A stretch of 64,000 nt of DNA from Amorphochlora amoebiformis (GCA_054601695.1 BAAHQB010000061.1:744001-808000); one strand, 5' to 3'. Positions 1 through 36,281 are shown, counted from the stretch's first letter. The notes: generated from the sequence alone by a model not told the origin. A program made the numbers and translations.

Positions 1-73
1 TGTATTTCCTACAAGTATGGAATATCTGTACGATTGTGTCATATATATATATATATGTATATTTTTGTGTGTA

Positions 74-105
<32 letters not shown>

Positions 106-337
106 GATACATGTGTGTGTATATTTATACATCCATGTATATACCAACATATCCCGTACACATAAAGAATGTCTGTAGGCTAGTATACGCATATGTACAT
201 ACATATATACATATATATATATATACATATATATGTATTTGTATACTACATGTCTCTACACACCGGTGTATGTATTCCCTACGCGTATGGAAATTCTGTA
301 CGATTGTATCACAATATACATATATATATATGATACA

Positions 338-395
<58 letters not shown>

Positions 396-517
396 ACATA
401 TATCTTATATACCATACACATAGAGAATATGTAGGTTAGTATACAATTTTATATATGCGTCCATACATGTGCATCTACATAAATAACATATCTATATATA
501 TATATATATATCATATA

Positions 518-563
<46 letters not shown>

Positions 564-575
564 GTATATCTATAG
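1..575 (+). repeat. Duplicated exon-intron-exon junction upstream of the first traced AspH exon
   Basis: An exon 3' end with donor occurs at about 1-35 and again at 268-302 ([12 protein letters not shown] versus [12 protein letters not shown], each ending in phase 2 before GT). The acceptor side of the next exon occurs as partial copies near 178 and 431 and as the real exon at 576. The order is therefore donor end, acceptor start, donor end, acceptor start, real exon, with a period near 260 bp. Phase 2 fits the exon at 576, so one donor copy is probably the true upstream exon. The rest is (TA)n. Confidence 0.55.
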
Positions 576-20591
<20,016 letters not shown>

Positions 20592-21188
20592 CGTAGATTA
20601 CACCGTAGCTAGACTGTAGCTAGCTTGAATAATATCATAATTAGACTAACGATCATGGGCATATGATAATTTTTATATATACATTTTAGATCCAGATGCT
20701 ACTACTAGTACTAGTCATGATATCATCACCTATCTTCTAGACTACTAGTCTGGCTGGCTTGTGGTGGTTCTATATACTAGTTCTAGTCTTGTTAGTTCTA
20801 ATAGTTATATAAATATGAGTACGGATTCACTAGATTCAGTGCAGATATATATATCTAATATAGATATTCCAGATATTCTAGATATTCGAACGAGATTACT
20901 AAGGCATAGCCTCACATATAAATATATATATGTATATATATATTTTATATATATAAAAAAAACATGTATTTCACGCTGGTCATCTTTTATTGTTGTTGTT
21001 TAAAAGGAACATAAATCCAGCGAAGCTACGCGTCGACAAGTAGCTAGTAAATCTCAGTCTTCAGCCTGGTTTGATGTTCAATCCCTGGATTCACTGCAGC
21101 TCTCCTCTCCCTAATGCCGGAACTTTCTGCTTGTATCACCGTATCTATTCCGAAAAATATCGAGTTATATCGATCAGTTGGAAAGTAT
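20592..21188. other. Intergenic region between convergent AspH and ferredoxin genes
   Basis: Rich in CTAG and ACTAGT palindromes (20610-20890), with a short (TA)n stretch. It is the 3' flank of both genes. No coding signal seen. Confidence 0.7.
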
Positions 21189-21950
21189 CTACGCATCATT
21201 CCAGTAGCTCTCCTTATCCCACAATGGGATCGCGCAGACGATCCCGTCGCATTCTTCGGTGAGGTAAACTTGGCAGGAAAGACGGGAGCTAAGAAAAGTA
21301 GAATCAGCTACACAGCATGTCCCGAGGGTCCAACGGGAAGCTCACGGGACATATTATATATACAATGGGTGAGATAGAGAGTGTACAAAACAATCAGCCT
21401 CACTTTGGTGTAGTATCGTCGCACTGTTCGAGAAGATCCAATTCCTCCCCGTTCATGGGGTTCACCTTATCTATGTATTCATTGGGGAGAAAGCACCGGC
21501 ATTCGGTACAGCATGGGCCAATTCCATAGTCATTAGGATCAGCTCCTCCACCCTCACATGGTCCTAAGAAAATATTCAGTTCAAAGTTAACGAAGGAAGG
21601 AACCAGTCATGTCGAAAGAGTCAGCTCACCATGAATATCGATGTCGTACTTGCGAGCAACCTGTAGAAGGTTCATCCCTACGTCTGCGTCGACCGTCACA
21701 CGTTCACCCATGACATTCACAAATGTGACCTTCACCCTGAGGTAGTAAATATGAGAGATCTGGGCAGGCAATGGAGGGATTAGGGCCTGGACTTACGTCT
21801 TCGTGGCGGAGCAGAAGGTCCGTCGGGCTGTAAATTACAAAACCAGCGGTCAGGATATCCTACGGTTCATGCGAAACGTCTGAATAATATATCACTTATT
21901 GTGGGCCCTGTGGCCTTTGAAAAGAAGCGAGCAAGCCTCGTTGCAAGCAT
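21189..21950 (-). CDS. FDX1: Mitochondrial [2Fe-2S] ferredoxin (adrenodoxin type), 5 exons, complete
   Basis: Electron carrier of mitochondrial Fe-S cluster synthesis and related redox chemistry. Exons: 21896-21950 (ATG), 21797-21827, 21630-21736, 21404-21563, 21189-21288 (TAG); all phases agree and give 150 residues. The N-terminus MLATRLARFFSK...RRTFCS is a basic amphipathic presequence with a likely cleavage site near residue 24. The core starts VKVTFVNVMGERVTV. Cluster ligands by spacing are Cys67, Cys83, Cys86 and Cys123: C83-x2-C86-x36-C123 is canonical, but Cys67 to Cys83 has 15 residues between instead of the usual 5. The insert reads GGGADPNDYGIGPC, and extra Cys82 and Cys88 flank the site. 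The C-terminus (SRLSCQVYLTEECDGIVCAI) is family-typical. Divergent from the superoxide dismutase, 178 bp between the start codons. Confidence 0.93.
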
Positions 21951-22128
21951 GCTGCCCTGTGCGTGGGAGCTGAGCAGATGTCACGCAGTGTGTCACAGAT
22001 GAGGTGTGTGATATTATGAAATGTCACGGATATGCATTGCCGAAAAATTAATTTCATTCCTTTCGAATTTCGCTTGGGAAAATACCCTATCGGCTCATCT
22101 TGCGGGGAATCTACAATCGATATCCGCC
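21951..22128. promoter_or_regulatory. Bidirectional promoter interval between ferredoxin and Fe-SOD
   Basis: 178 bp separate the ferredoxin ATG (minus strand, 21950) from the preferred SOD ATG (22129). An in-frame upstream ATG at 22021 would shorten it to 70 bp. No TATA box or recognisable element stands out; the role is inferred from head-to-head gene order. Confidence 0.5.
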
Positions 22129-23613
22129 ATGTATACCGCACTCCCGCCTCAAGCCGGTGGCTCTCGCCGCAGCACCCTGAAGGCCATGGCCATTGCTGGT
22201 ACTCATCATCTTTAACAGGAGTCACCAAATTTTACGTTGAAAATAGAGATTGTTGTCCTGTTTTCAGCCACGGCCGTCATTCTCGTCGTCTGCCTCTACT
22301 CGGCTAACGTCTCCCTTGGAAGGTACTCGACCATCATTGGTGCTGAATCTTCTTTTTACGTCCCTGATGCCTTACCCTATCCAGCGCTGTTCGTGCCCGC
22401 CCGGCAACCGTGGTATACCCCTCATTTGGAGAAAAAACCTGTCGAATAAGCCAAAAGAGCATCCTTCGGTGTTTACGCGTTGTATTTTGTCACCTTTAAT
22501 ATGATCTCACAGAACATGGCTCGCACCCCGATGGCTTACTCTTCGTTCCAGAGGGCTCGATCCGGGTGCGCAACTCCATATTGACAAGACAATATGTGTG
22601 ACTCACAGTTTGAACACCTAGGTCTGCTTGTGGTTCTCCCGGCCGTAATGTTTTCGCTAAGGCGTTCGAGCTTCCGGCTCTACCCTGGTCCGTGATTACT
22701 TTCTGGGAGTGTATAGACACGTACATGCTTGTGACACAAGCCTGTAAGTGTTTGAATCTGTGATGTACATGGCGGGTTGGGTTCCGTTTCTGCATGTAAT
22801 CTGGTGATGTGTAACCTCTCACGTCGTGAATAACCTGTACATACTCACACAGACAGTATTTAAGCTCTTACGGGTTGTAGACCCCCATATACATGTTTAC
22901 ACGGCCAGTATACGTGTTCTCACTGGTCGCAAACGCCAACTATTACATCTACATGAAGATGCTCATGATTGTCTCGGTTCCGGGTTTACCGATGAGTATT
23001 CGACTTAAAAATGACTCTGTTTAATCACCAGGGATAAGGAGGCCCTCAAGCCTCACATGAGTTCTGAGAGTAATGCCTTTTAATATCGTTTAACCCTTTC
23101 CAAATTCCATCGCGGGTTGGATAAAACTAAACTATTCGGCGACTTTACATACAGCCAACTACAATGTTATTCCCATCAGCTATCGATTACCACTACGGAA
23201 AGCACCATGCCGCGTACGTTAATAAGCTGAACGACCTTACCAAGGGCACTGCGAAGGTCTAAAAACTTAATTTGCTCGTCTCATGGCGCCCGAACCACTA
23301 TTTTTTAAAGTTGATACTGAGATTATATGTGTAATATATGTACATATATCCATATGTATATGCATATAAATGTACTATAATATAGCTAACTGATCCATTT
23401 TTGATATTAGGAATCTAAGTCCCTTGAGGATCTTATCACTTCCGAAGGGCCCGGTGGTATCTTCAACTCTGCGGCTCAGGTAGATAATCCTCTAGTGATA
23501 TAATATATATCTATATATTTATATGTAATATATATAATATATATATATATATAATATTATATATATATATATGTGTGTGTATGTGTATGATATAAATATA
23601 AATGTGTACATGT

Positions 23614-23658
<45 letters not shown>

Positions 23659-23667
23659 ATATGGGCT

Positions 23668-23709
<42 letters not shown>

Positions 23710-23819
23710 TGTATATAAAATGTATATGTATATGTAATGTATACATGTATAAATTATACAAATATATTTATAATACATATATGCATATATGTTTATATTT
23801 ACGTGTTTGTATAGATGTA

Positions 23820-23887
<68 letters not shown>

Positions 23888-25023
23888 TCGCAAATTATAA
23901 TTGCAGTCTTGGAACCACGACTTCTTCTGGAAGTGCCTCTCCCCTACTGGTAATCGAACTCGACATTCTACTCGCATACATATTTACACTCATTCATGCT
24001 CATATCATAGGAAACCAAAAAAATTCACATTTACATAATATACGCACGTGTGTGTGTGTAGTACATACGAAAAAATTATTTCATTTCTGTACTAGCACTT
24101 ACTACATTCGCATGTTGGAGATATGTGCACAAATTTTAGCGATAAATTATACTAAATTCCATTGCAATTCATACAGGCGGCGGAGCCCCTTCTGGAGCCA
24201 TCGCTGAGGTGCTAACCCTTAATCTTCGATGCATATGACTACATGCCAACTGGAAACGTAACCTCCTACCAGGCTATCGCACGTGACTTTGGCTCCTTCG
24301 ACGAATTCAAGGTGGAGAGATTTTTTGAGAGGGAGAGAGAGAGTTTGAGTTTAGAGAGAGAAAGCGGGAGAGAGAGAGAGAGAGAGATCGAGCGAGCGAG
24401 GGCGAGAGTAGGAGAGAGCGAGAGTTGAGAAGAGAGACAGCGTCAGGAAGGAGAAACGAGAGAAAGAGAGAGTAAGGAGAGAGAGAGGGTGTTAGAGTAA
24501 GAGAGAGAGAGAGGGTAAGAGAGAGAGAGCGAGATCAAGAAAGAGAGAGAGGATCAAGAGAGAGAGAGGGGATCAAGAGAGAGAGAGAGGATCAAGAGAG
24601 AGAGAGAGAATCAAGAGAGAGAGAGAGAGAATCAAGAGAGAGAGATCAAGAGAGGGGGAGAGATCGTGTGAGAGAGAGAGAGATCAAGAGATAGAGAGAG
24701 ATCAAGAGATATAGAGAGATCAAGAGATATAGAGAGAGCACGAGAGAAAGAGAGAGCACGAGAGAAAGAGAGAGCGAGCGAGAGAGAGAGCGAGGGAGAG
24801 AAAGAGAGTGAGAGAAAGAGAGAGAGAGAGAGAGGCTAGAGTCCGAGAGATCAAGAGCAAGAGAGAGAGAGAGAGGAGAGAGCAAGAGAGAGAGAGGAGA
24901 GAGCAAGAGAGAGAGAGGAGAGAGCAAGAGAGAGGGAGGAGAATGCAAGAGAGAGAGAGGAGAGAGCAAGAGAGAGAGAGAGAGAGAGCAAAGGAGACAG
25001 AGAGAGAGAGAGAGAGAGAGCAA

Positions 25024-25059
<36 letters not shown>

Positions 25060-26139
25060 AAAGGAGAGAGAGAGAGAGAGAGAGCAAAGGAGAGAGAGAG
25101 AGAGAGCGCAAGAGGGAGAGAGAGAGCAAAGGAGAGGGAAAGAGAGAGAGAGCAAAGGAGAGGAAGAGAGAGTGAGAGTAAGAGAGAGAGTAAGCGTGTG
25201 AGAAAAAGAGAGAGTAAGCGTGAGAGTAAGAGGTAGCAAGAGAGAGAGAGAGCGAGAGTCAGAGAGAGAGCGAGAGCCATCGAGAGAGCTAGACTCAGAG
25301 AGAGAGAGCGAGAGCAAGAGAGAGCGAGAGCAAGAGAGAGAGAGCGCGAGCGAGAGAGAGCGAGAGTCAGAGAGAGAGCGAGAGCCATCGAGGACTCAGA
25401 GAGAGAGCGAGAGCCATCGAGGACTCAGAGAGAGAGCGAGAGCAAGAGAGAGCGAGAGCAAGAGAGAGCGAGAGCAAGAGAGAGCGAGAGCAAGAGAGAC
25501 ACTGATACATTTAGTTATACATATTTATATTATAAGACTATGTGTGTTTAGATATGTACATTCATACGAATAGATATACATACATATATATATATATATA
25601 CATAATATATATATATATATATGTAAATTTAATATATATATATATATGTAAATTTAATCACCAGGCTGCCTACGATGCTAAGGCTGTTGGACACTTCGGC
25701 TCTGGATGGTGTCTTTCAATTACATCTCTCTTTCTCTCTGCCTCTCCTCACTCTGAATACTCTGTTCGCTCTGTTCACTCTGTTCGCTCTGTTCACTCTG
25801 TTCGCTTTGTTCACTCTGTTCATTCTGTTCACTCTGTTCACTCTCCCTCTCTTTTTTCTTCTCTCTATCTTCTCTCTCTCGTCTCTCTCTTTTTTTTTTT
25901 TGTTTGTTTCATCTATACTCTCTATCTCTCGTCTCTCTCATTCTATTCTTTTCTTTCTAATGTTTTTTTTTTTTTCTGTTTTTTTCCCCTTGCTGTTGAC
26001 TGTGTTTCTCTCTCTTTCTTGCGTTTCTATTATCGTGCTATTGTGTACTCCCAGTTATATAGGAGTGAGCTCTTATTATCATTATTTATACAAACATATT
26101 ATGTATGTATATATATATATATATATATACATATATATG

Positions 26140-26175
<36 letters not shown>

Positions 26176-26262
26176 GATGTATATGAATACATATTATATA
26201 TATGTATATTATATATATGTATATGTATATTGTATATGTATATATATATGTGTATAAATATA

Positions 26263-26297
<35 letters not shown>

Positions 26298-26436
26298 AAT
26301 GAGTGATATAATTGTAGGATTTGGCTTGTTAAGGATGGAAGCGGAAAGCTCTCGGTAAGAATACACACATATATATATATATATATATATATTTACATCA
26401 TAGATATATATATATATATTATATATATGTGTGTAT

Positions 26437-26467
<31 letters not shown>

Positions 26468-26574
26468 CACATGTAGTAAATATATATATATATATATTTA
26501 CATCATAGATATATATTATATATATGTGTGTATGTATATATATATATATATATATAATATAAAATATATATATC

Positions 26575-26612
<38 letters not shown>

Positions 26613-26664
26613 ATATACACATCTGGATGTAACCGGAAAGCTCTCGATAAGATTACATATGTAC

Positions 26665-26711
<47 letters not shown>

Positions 26712-26878
26712 CTGTATATAATATAAAAACGCATTTTTATACATATATATATATATATATAATATATATATTGTCGTCATACACAACACATAGAATCTAA
26801 TAATATGTATAACATACGAAAGATATAAACCATGCATTCACACAGATCGTGAAATATATATATATATATATATTTATG

Positions 26879-26936
<58 letters not shown>

Positions 26937-26958
26937 CACAAATATTCTTATATATTAC

Positions 26959-26990
<32 letters not shown>

Positions 26991-27416
26991 CACTTACCTA
27001 CACTTACATACCTACATATACACCCAACAAGCCTTACATGTATCATGATATATACATATATATATATATATCACGCATTCGTATAGTTACATATATCATG
27101 ATATATAAGCCAACGCATTCGTATAAATCGAAGAATAAGAATAAAAATAGATGCGTCTATTCCACCAAAAAGAATATATATATATGTACACGTAGTATTC
27201 TACTGTACCAATATTATGTACATATATAGATATGTATATTAGATACATATATATATATATATATGTTAGATTGTTGATACCCATGACGCTGAGAACCCTC
27301 TTACTCAAGGCCTAACCCCCATTCTCACGACAGATGTTTGGGAACATGCGGTATGTATGTACTTAGCTTATTATAATATGTATGTGTTTATGTAAATTAT
27401 CAATTATATATGGGTG

Positions 27417-27464
<48 letters not shown>

Positions 27465-27521
27465 TACACCCCAATTCTCACGACTGATGTTTGGGAGCAT
27501 GCGGTATGTATGTACTATGCT

Positions 27522-27571
<50 letters not shown>

Positions 27572-27608
27572 TACATATAATGTATATACATATTTATATA
27601 TATATATT

Positions 27609-27646
<38 letters not shown>

Positions 27647-27689
27647 TTACCATATGTATGTGTTTATGTAAATTATCCTATTATATATG

Positions 27690-27749
<60 letters not shown>

Positions 27750-27806
27750 TACACCCCAATTCTCACGACTGATGTTTGGGAACATGCGGTATGCATGTAC
27801 TATGGT

Positions 27807-27847
<41 letters not shown>

Positions 27848-28020
27848 CCATATGTATGTGTTATGTAAATTATCATATTTATTTATGTATGGGTGTATAT
27901 TATATATATATATATATATACATATATACATATATTCATACACCCCAATTCTCACGACTGATGTCTGGGAGCATGCGGTATGTATGTACTATGCTTGTAT
28001 ATATATATATATATATATGT

Positions 28021-28082
<62 letters not shown>

Positions 28083-28134
28083 CCATATGTATGTGTTATG
28101 TAATTATCATATTTATGTATGGGTGTACATTATT

Positions 28135-28176
<42 letters not shown>

Positions 28177-28347
28177 TACGCCCCAATTCTCACGACTGAT
28201 GTCTGGGAGCATGCGGTATGTATATACTATGCGTATATATATATATATATATATATATATCTTATCATAGGTATGTATTTATGTAAATTATCATATTATA
28301 ATAGGTGTGTAAATATATATAATATATTATCATGTGATGTATGTATG

Positions 28348-28380
<33 letters not shown>

Positions 28381-29513
28381 ATATACGTATATAATGTATA
28401 CATGCGTATATGTGTATATAAATTAAAAATATATATATACATATATATATATATATTATTGTATAAATATGGATACAAAATATATATATATATATATATA
28501 TGTCTGTTCACATATATAAACACATACATACCTGCGTGTAAAATTTTGATCACTTTACACATACACACATGTACAAATTAGATATATTACCATAAGCATC
28601 TGTGCAAATAATAAACATACATACATACATACAGTAGTTTAAAAATGTCTATTCATTCAAAAAAAAAGGGGGTTATGTAAAAACCCTAATGGTAACTGAT
28701 GTGAAACTGAAATGAAACTGATTAATTAGTACTACATCGACTATCGTAACGCTCGCCCAAAGTACATTAGCGACGGATGGTAACACGTTATTAATCTCTA
28801 AAAAGAAATTGGCCCATATGCTAACAAACTGTCCGATATGTTATAAGGTATTATATATTTACATATATACATATATAAGCGACGGATGGTAACACGTTAT
28901 TAACCTCTAAAACAAATTGGCCGATATGTAAGATATTATATATTTACATATGTACATATGTATATGTATATATATATACACACATATATATATATATATA
29001 CATATATGTATGATATGTACATTAGCGACGGATGGAGCACGTTATTAAGCTCTAAAACAAATTTGGCCGATATGTTATAAACAGATATTATATATTCATA
29101 CTTAGATATATATATATATATATATATATAATACCACATGTGTGAATGAAATATGTGTACATATTATATACATACACATATATTGTCATTTACATAATAT
29201 AAGTATATATATATATATGTATATAATATATCCATGTATATATAGGTGCGTGTATATATTATAGATATATATTATTTATTTGTATGTCGAGATGCGAAGG
29301 AAATGTTTATATATCACAATTAACTTGTAATATGCAATATATATATATATAGTAGATATACATAATTATCAAAGTCACATTACCTCAACATATATACACT
29401 TTGCATAAAACCACAACAACGCTCTCTTATATTCACACTAGGTAGATATCTTTACATATACATACTACATACATACATACATACAGATATACAACATAAT
29501 ATATATATATATA

Positions 29514-29561
<48 letters not shown>

Positions 29562-29612
29562 AGGTGGAGCCTTGTAAACTGGGAGTTTGCAAACGTAAAC
29601 TACGAGTCTTAG
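22129..29612 (+). CDS. SODB: Iron superoxide dismutase with N-terminal signal-anchor-like leader, 13 exons, complete
   Basis: Converts superoxide to H2O2 and O2. Exons: 22129-22198, 22268-22388, 23032-23069, 23180-23256, 23411-23479, 23907-23949, 24177-24208, 24273-24311, 25665-25708, 26318-26354, 27270-27350, 28730-28779, 29564-29612 (TAG). Every phase agrees, giving 249 residues. Iron ligands are His81 ([11 protein letters not shown]), His129 (WNHDFFW), Asp212 and His216 ([16 protein letters not shown]). AAQ-WNH and HFGSGW are iron-type rather than manganese-type. About 55 residues precede the core: basic (GGSRRSTLK), then hydrophobic ([18 protein letters not shown]), suggesting entry to the secretory route or a complex plastid. 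Exon 1 and intron 22199-22267 are the least certain; ATG 22021 is an in-frame alternative. Introns range from 64 nt to 1.4 kb and are filled with (TA)n, (GA)n and copies of exon ends. Confidence 0.93.
24312..25500. repeat. (GA)n tract inside a Fe-SOD intron
   Basis: About 1.2 kb of purine-only DNA (GAGAGA with GAGATCAAGA, GAGCAAAGGA and GAGAGCCATCGAGG sub-repeats) starts just after the donor at 24312. The intron (24312-25664) is the longest but one in the gene. Translations rich in Glu/Arg or Ser/Leu here are artefacts. Confidence 0.92.
25709..26317 (+). repeat. Fe-SOD intron with TTCACTCTGTTCGCTCTG repeats and (TA)n
   Basis: A pyrimidine-rich stretch (25720-26010) holds about eight CTCTGTTCACT/CTCTGTTCGCT units and T runs, followed by (TA)n. 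No exon supported. Confidence 0.85.
26355..27269 (+). repeat. Fe-SOD intron with a decayed copy of exon 26318-26354
   Basis: At 26624-26655, GGATGTAACCGGAAAGCTCTCG|ATAAG matches the exon end GGATGGAAGCGGAAAGCTCTCG|GTAAG with a nonsense change and a ruined donor. ATTTACATCATAGATATATA also occurs twice (about 26390 and 26487). The rest is (TA)n. Confidence 0.75.
27351..28320 (+). repeat. Tandem array of four partial copies of Fe-SOD exon 27270-27350 with donor
   Basis: Copies of the exon end encoding [11 protein letters not shown], with a GTATGTATGTACTA-like donor, end at 27503, 27788, 27977 and 28215. Each is followed by TATGTATGTGTTTATGTAAATTATC and (TA)n, so the unit is about 190-290 bp. 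All copies begin within the same few bases (ACCCCAATTCTCACG), and no AG acceptor lies before them. The array includes the Asp and His metal ligands. Confidence 0.9.
28763..29101 (+). repeat. Two extra copies of the end of Fe-SOD exon 28730-28779 and its intron start
   Basis: AGCGACGGATG|GTAACACGTTATTAA...AAATTGGCC-GATATG occurs at the true exon end and again near 28876-28957 and 29018-29101. The third copy has lost the GT donor (GATGGAGCACG). Unit about 110-140 bp. Confidence 0.88.
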
Positions 29613-30121
29613 ATATCTAAGATATCTGAAGACGATACCAGGACAAATACCACATGCATAAGTCGATAGCTAGAAATCTTCTGCTGGTGAACGCTGGATC
29701 TGGGATGATTAGTACGACACTCATCACAGCCTCATAGCACTGTTCCTACTAGTTCTAGGTTGTTTCTAGTGTTTGCACGACGAGAAATTATGATTCATAG
29801 AACAGTTTATCTACTAGACATGGACGGTGTATATACATATATATATAATATTACATATTACATATTATGTCGTGAGTCGTGGTGTTGTATATATTTATAT
29901 ATATATATATATATATAGATACATATATATAATCAATTACACACTTATATATACTACTAGTAGTCTAGCTAGTACTAGTATAATTGTCTAGTTTTCACTC
30001 ATGATATGGTAAGCCAGGTTAGAATTCTAGATTGTACGGTGATTTATATTCAACAAATGATTTGTAATTAGTGTAAATAGCTTCATCGATTATAATACTA
30101 CTAGTAGTAAAGAGACTACTA
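29613..30121. other. Intergenic region after Fe-SOD, rich in CTAG palindromes
   Basis: Contains AGATATCTAAGATATCT just after the stop codon, and repeated CTAGTAGTCTAGCTAG-type sequence (29750-30125). Composition matches the intergenic DNA at 20610-20890. No exon seen. Confidence 0.65.
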
Positions 30122-33715
<3,594 letters not shown>

Positions 33716-33986
33716 CTGTATGCGTGCCAGGGTATACACGTGTATGTAGTTATGATTTATGTCGTGTGGAACCCAAGTATAGGTATATATGTTAATGTAT
33801 GAGATATTACATATACATATACATATTCATATATATATATATATATATATACATATACGTATACATATACGTGTACATATGCATATACATATACTATGCA
33901 TAGTACGTGTACATATATACCTATACATATACTTATACAGTTACATATACATATGCATATGCATATACATATACTGATACATAGTG

Positions 33987-34024
<38 letters not shown>

Positions 34025-34027
34025 AAA

Positions 34028-34086
<59 letters not shown>

Positions 34087-34160
34087 CATGTAATATACAT
34101 ATACATACACATATACATATACATATACATTACGTATACATATACATATACTTATACATA

Positions 34161-34212
<52 letters not shown>

Positions 34213-34213
34213 T

Positions 34214-34249
<36 letters not shown>

Positions 34250-34399
34250 AATACTTAATAATAATGCATATACATATATGTTTACATATACATATACATA
34301 TACATAGTACATATACATACTACATATACATATATATGTGCATATACATAGTACATATACATATACATGTACATGTATATATACATGTACATGTACATG

Positions 34400-34462
<63 letters not shown>

Positions 34463-35323
34463 TTACATATACATATATACATTTACATATACATATACAT
34501 AACATATACATTACATAGTACATATACATATACATATACATTTACACATACATACACATGTACATATACATATACATATACATATACATAGTACATATAC
34601 ATATACATATATATATATATACATATACATATACATATACGTATACATATACATGTACATATATATATATATGTATACATGTACGTATACATATACATAT
34701 ACATATACATATAAATATACATATACTTATACATATACTTATACATATACATATACATATACATAGTACATATACATATACTTATACACATATACACATA
34801 CATATACAGATACATATACACATACATAGTACATATGCGTATACATATACATATACATATACATATACTTTACATAGTACATATACATTTACATATACTT
34901 ATACATATACATATACATATACATGTGCATATACATATGAATGTGCATGTGCATATACATATACATCTACGTATACATATACATATACATATACATACAC
35001 TTATAATACATATGTATGTACATATACTTCTACATTTACATATACATATACATGTACATATACATATGCATATGCATATACATATGCATGTGCATATGCA
35101 TAGTTATACATAGTACATGAACATGTACATATACATATACATATACATGTGCATATGCATGTTAAATACTTATACATAATACATATACATATACATACAC
35201 ATACATATACTTATACATGTACATATACATATACATATACTTAACAACAATACATATACATGTACGTATACATATACATATACTAATACATAATACATAT
35301 ACATCTACATATATATATTTATT

Positions 35324-35365
<42 letters not shown>

Positions 35366-35549
35366 CACATGCACATGTACATATACATGTACATATACAT
35401 ATACATATAAATGTACATATACATATACATAGTACATATACATAGTACATATACATATACACATACATATACATGTACATATACATATACATATACACAT
35501 GTACACATACATATACATACACATATACATATACATATCCATATACATG

Positions 35550-35587
<38 letters not shown>

Positions 35588-35685
35588 TATATACATATAC
35601 ATAGTACATACACATATACACATACATCTACACATACATATACATGTACATATACATATACATCTACGTATTATACATATACATG

Positions 35686-35736
<51 letters not shown>

Positions 35737-35932
35737 ACGTATACATATACAACATATACAAATACATACAGAGTTCGTATGTGAGACATTTAATAGGCGT
35801 ATTTGCATTTATAACTAATGTATCATATATATTTAATACATACACACACATATATATATATATATATGAATATGTATATGTATATATTGTGTTATACTAC
35901 ATTTAAAGACATCCCTTTATATACAGATATAC

Positions 35933-35964
<32 letters not shown>

Positions 35965-36082
35965 GCATGTAATGTGTTTAAGATATTTTGATTCCTTCCA
36001 TCACGTCAACAGAAACATACGTATACGTTTGTATTTAACATTATATACATATATATGTATGTATAATTATATACGTACATAC

Positions 36083-36123
<41 letters not shown>

Positions 36124-36281
36124 GAACATACATACATATATTTAAAAAATATATATATATATATATTATACATATACACATATACACACATACACGTGTA
36201 CATATATATACACACACACATACACACACATATATATACATATACATATACAAATATATATTTGTATATATAGAATATTAC

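Noticed and set aside
21896-22228. 110-codon minus-strand frame starting with a Met-Val-Thr-Pro segment
   Set aside because: It overlaps the ferredoxin first exon in another frame and the SOD first exon on the other strand, both of which have family support. It has no recognised motif.
22237-22449. A 70-codon plus-strand frame taken as one uninterrupted SOD exon with start at 22237
   Set aside because: Its first codon is TTG, not ATG, and it must be cut at the GT at 22389 to join the core in phase. It is part of exon 2.
24243-24311. Reading [16 protein letters not shown] as a continuous SOD exon upstream of 24273
   Set aside because: It resembles the family (PTG) but would duplicate the preceding exon's [11 protein letters not shown]. 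The 64-nt intron 24209-24272 with a CTACCAG acceptor gives the normal length.
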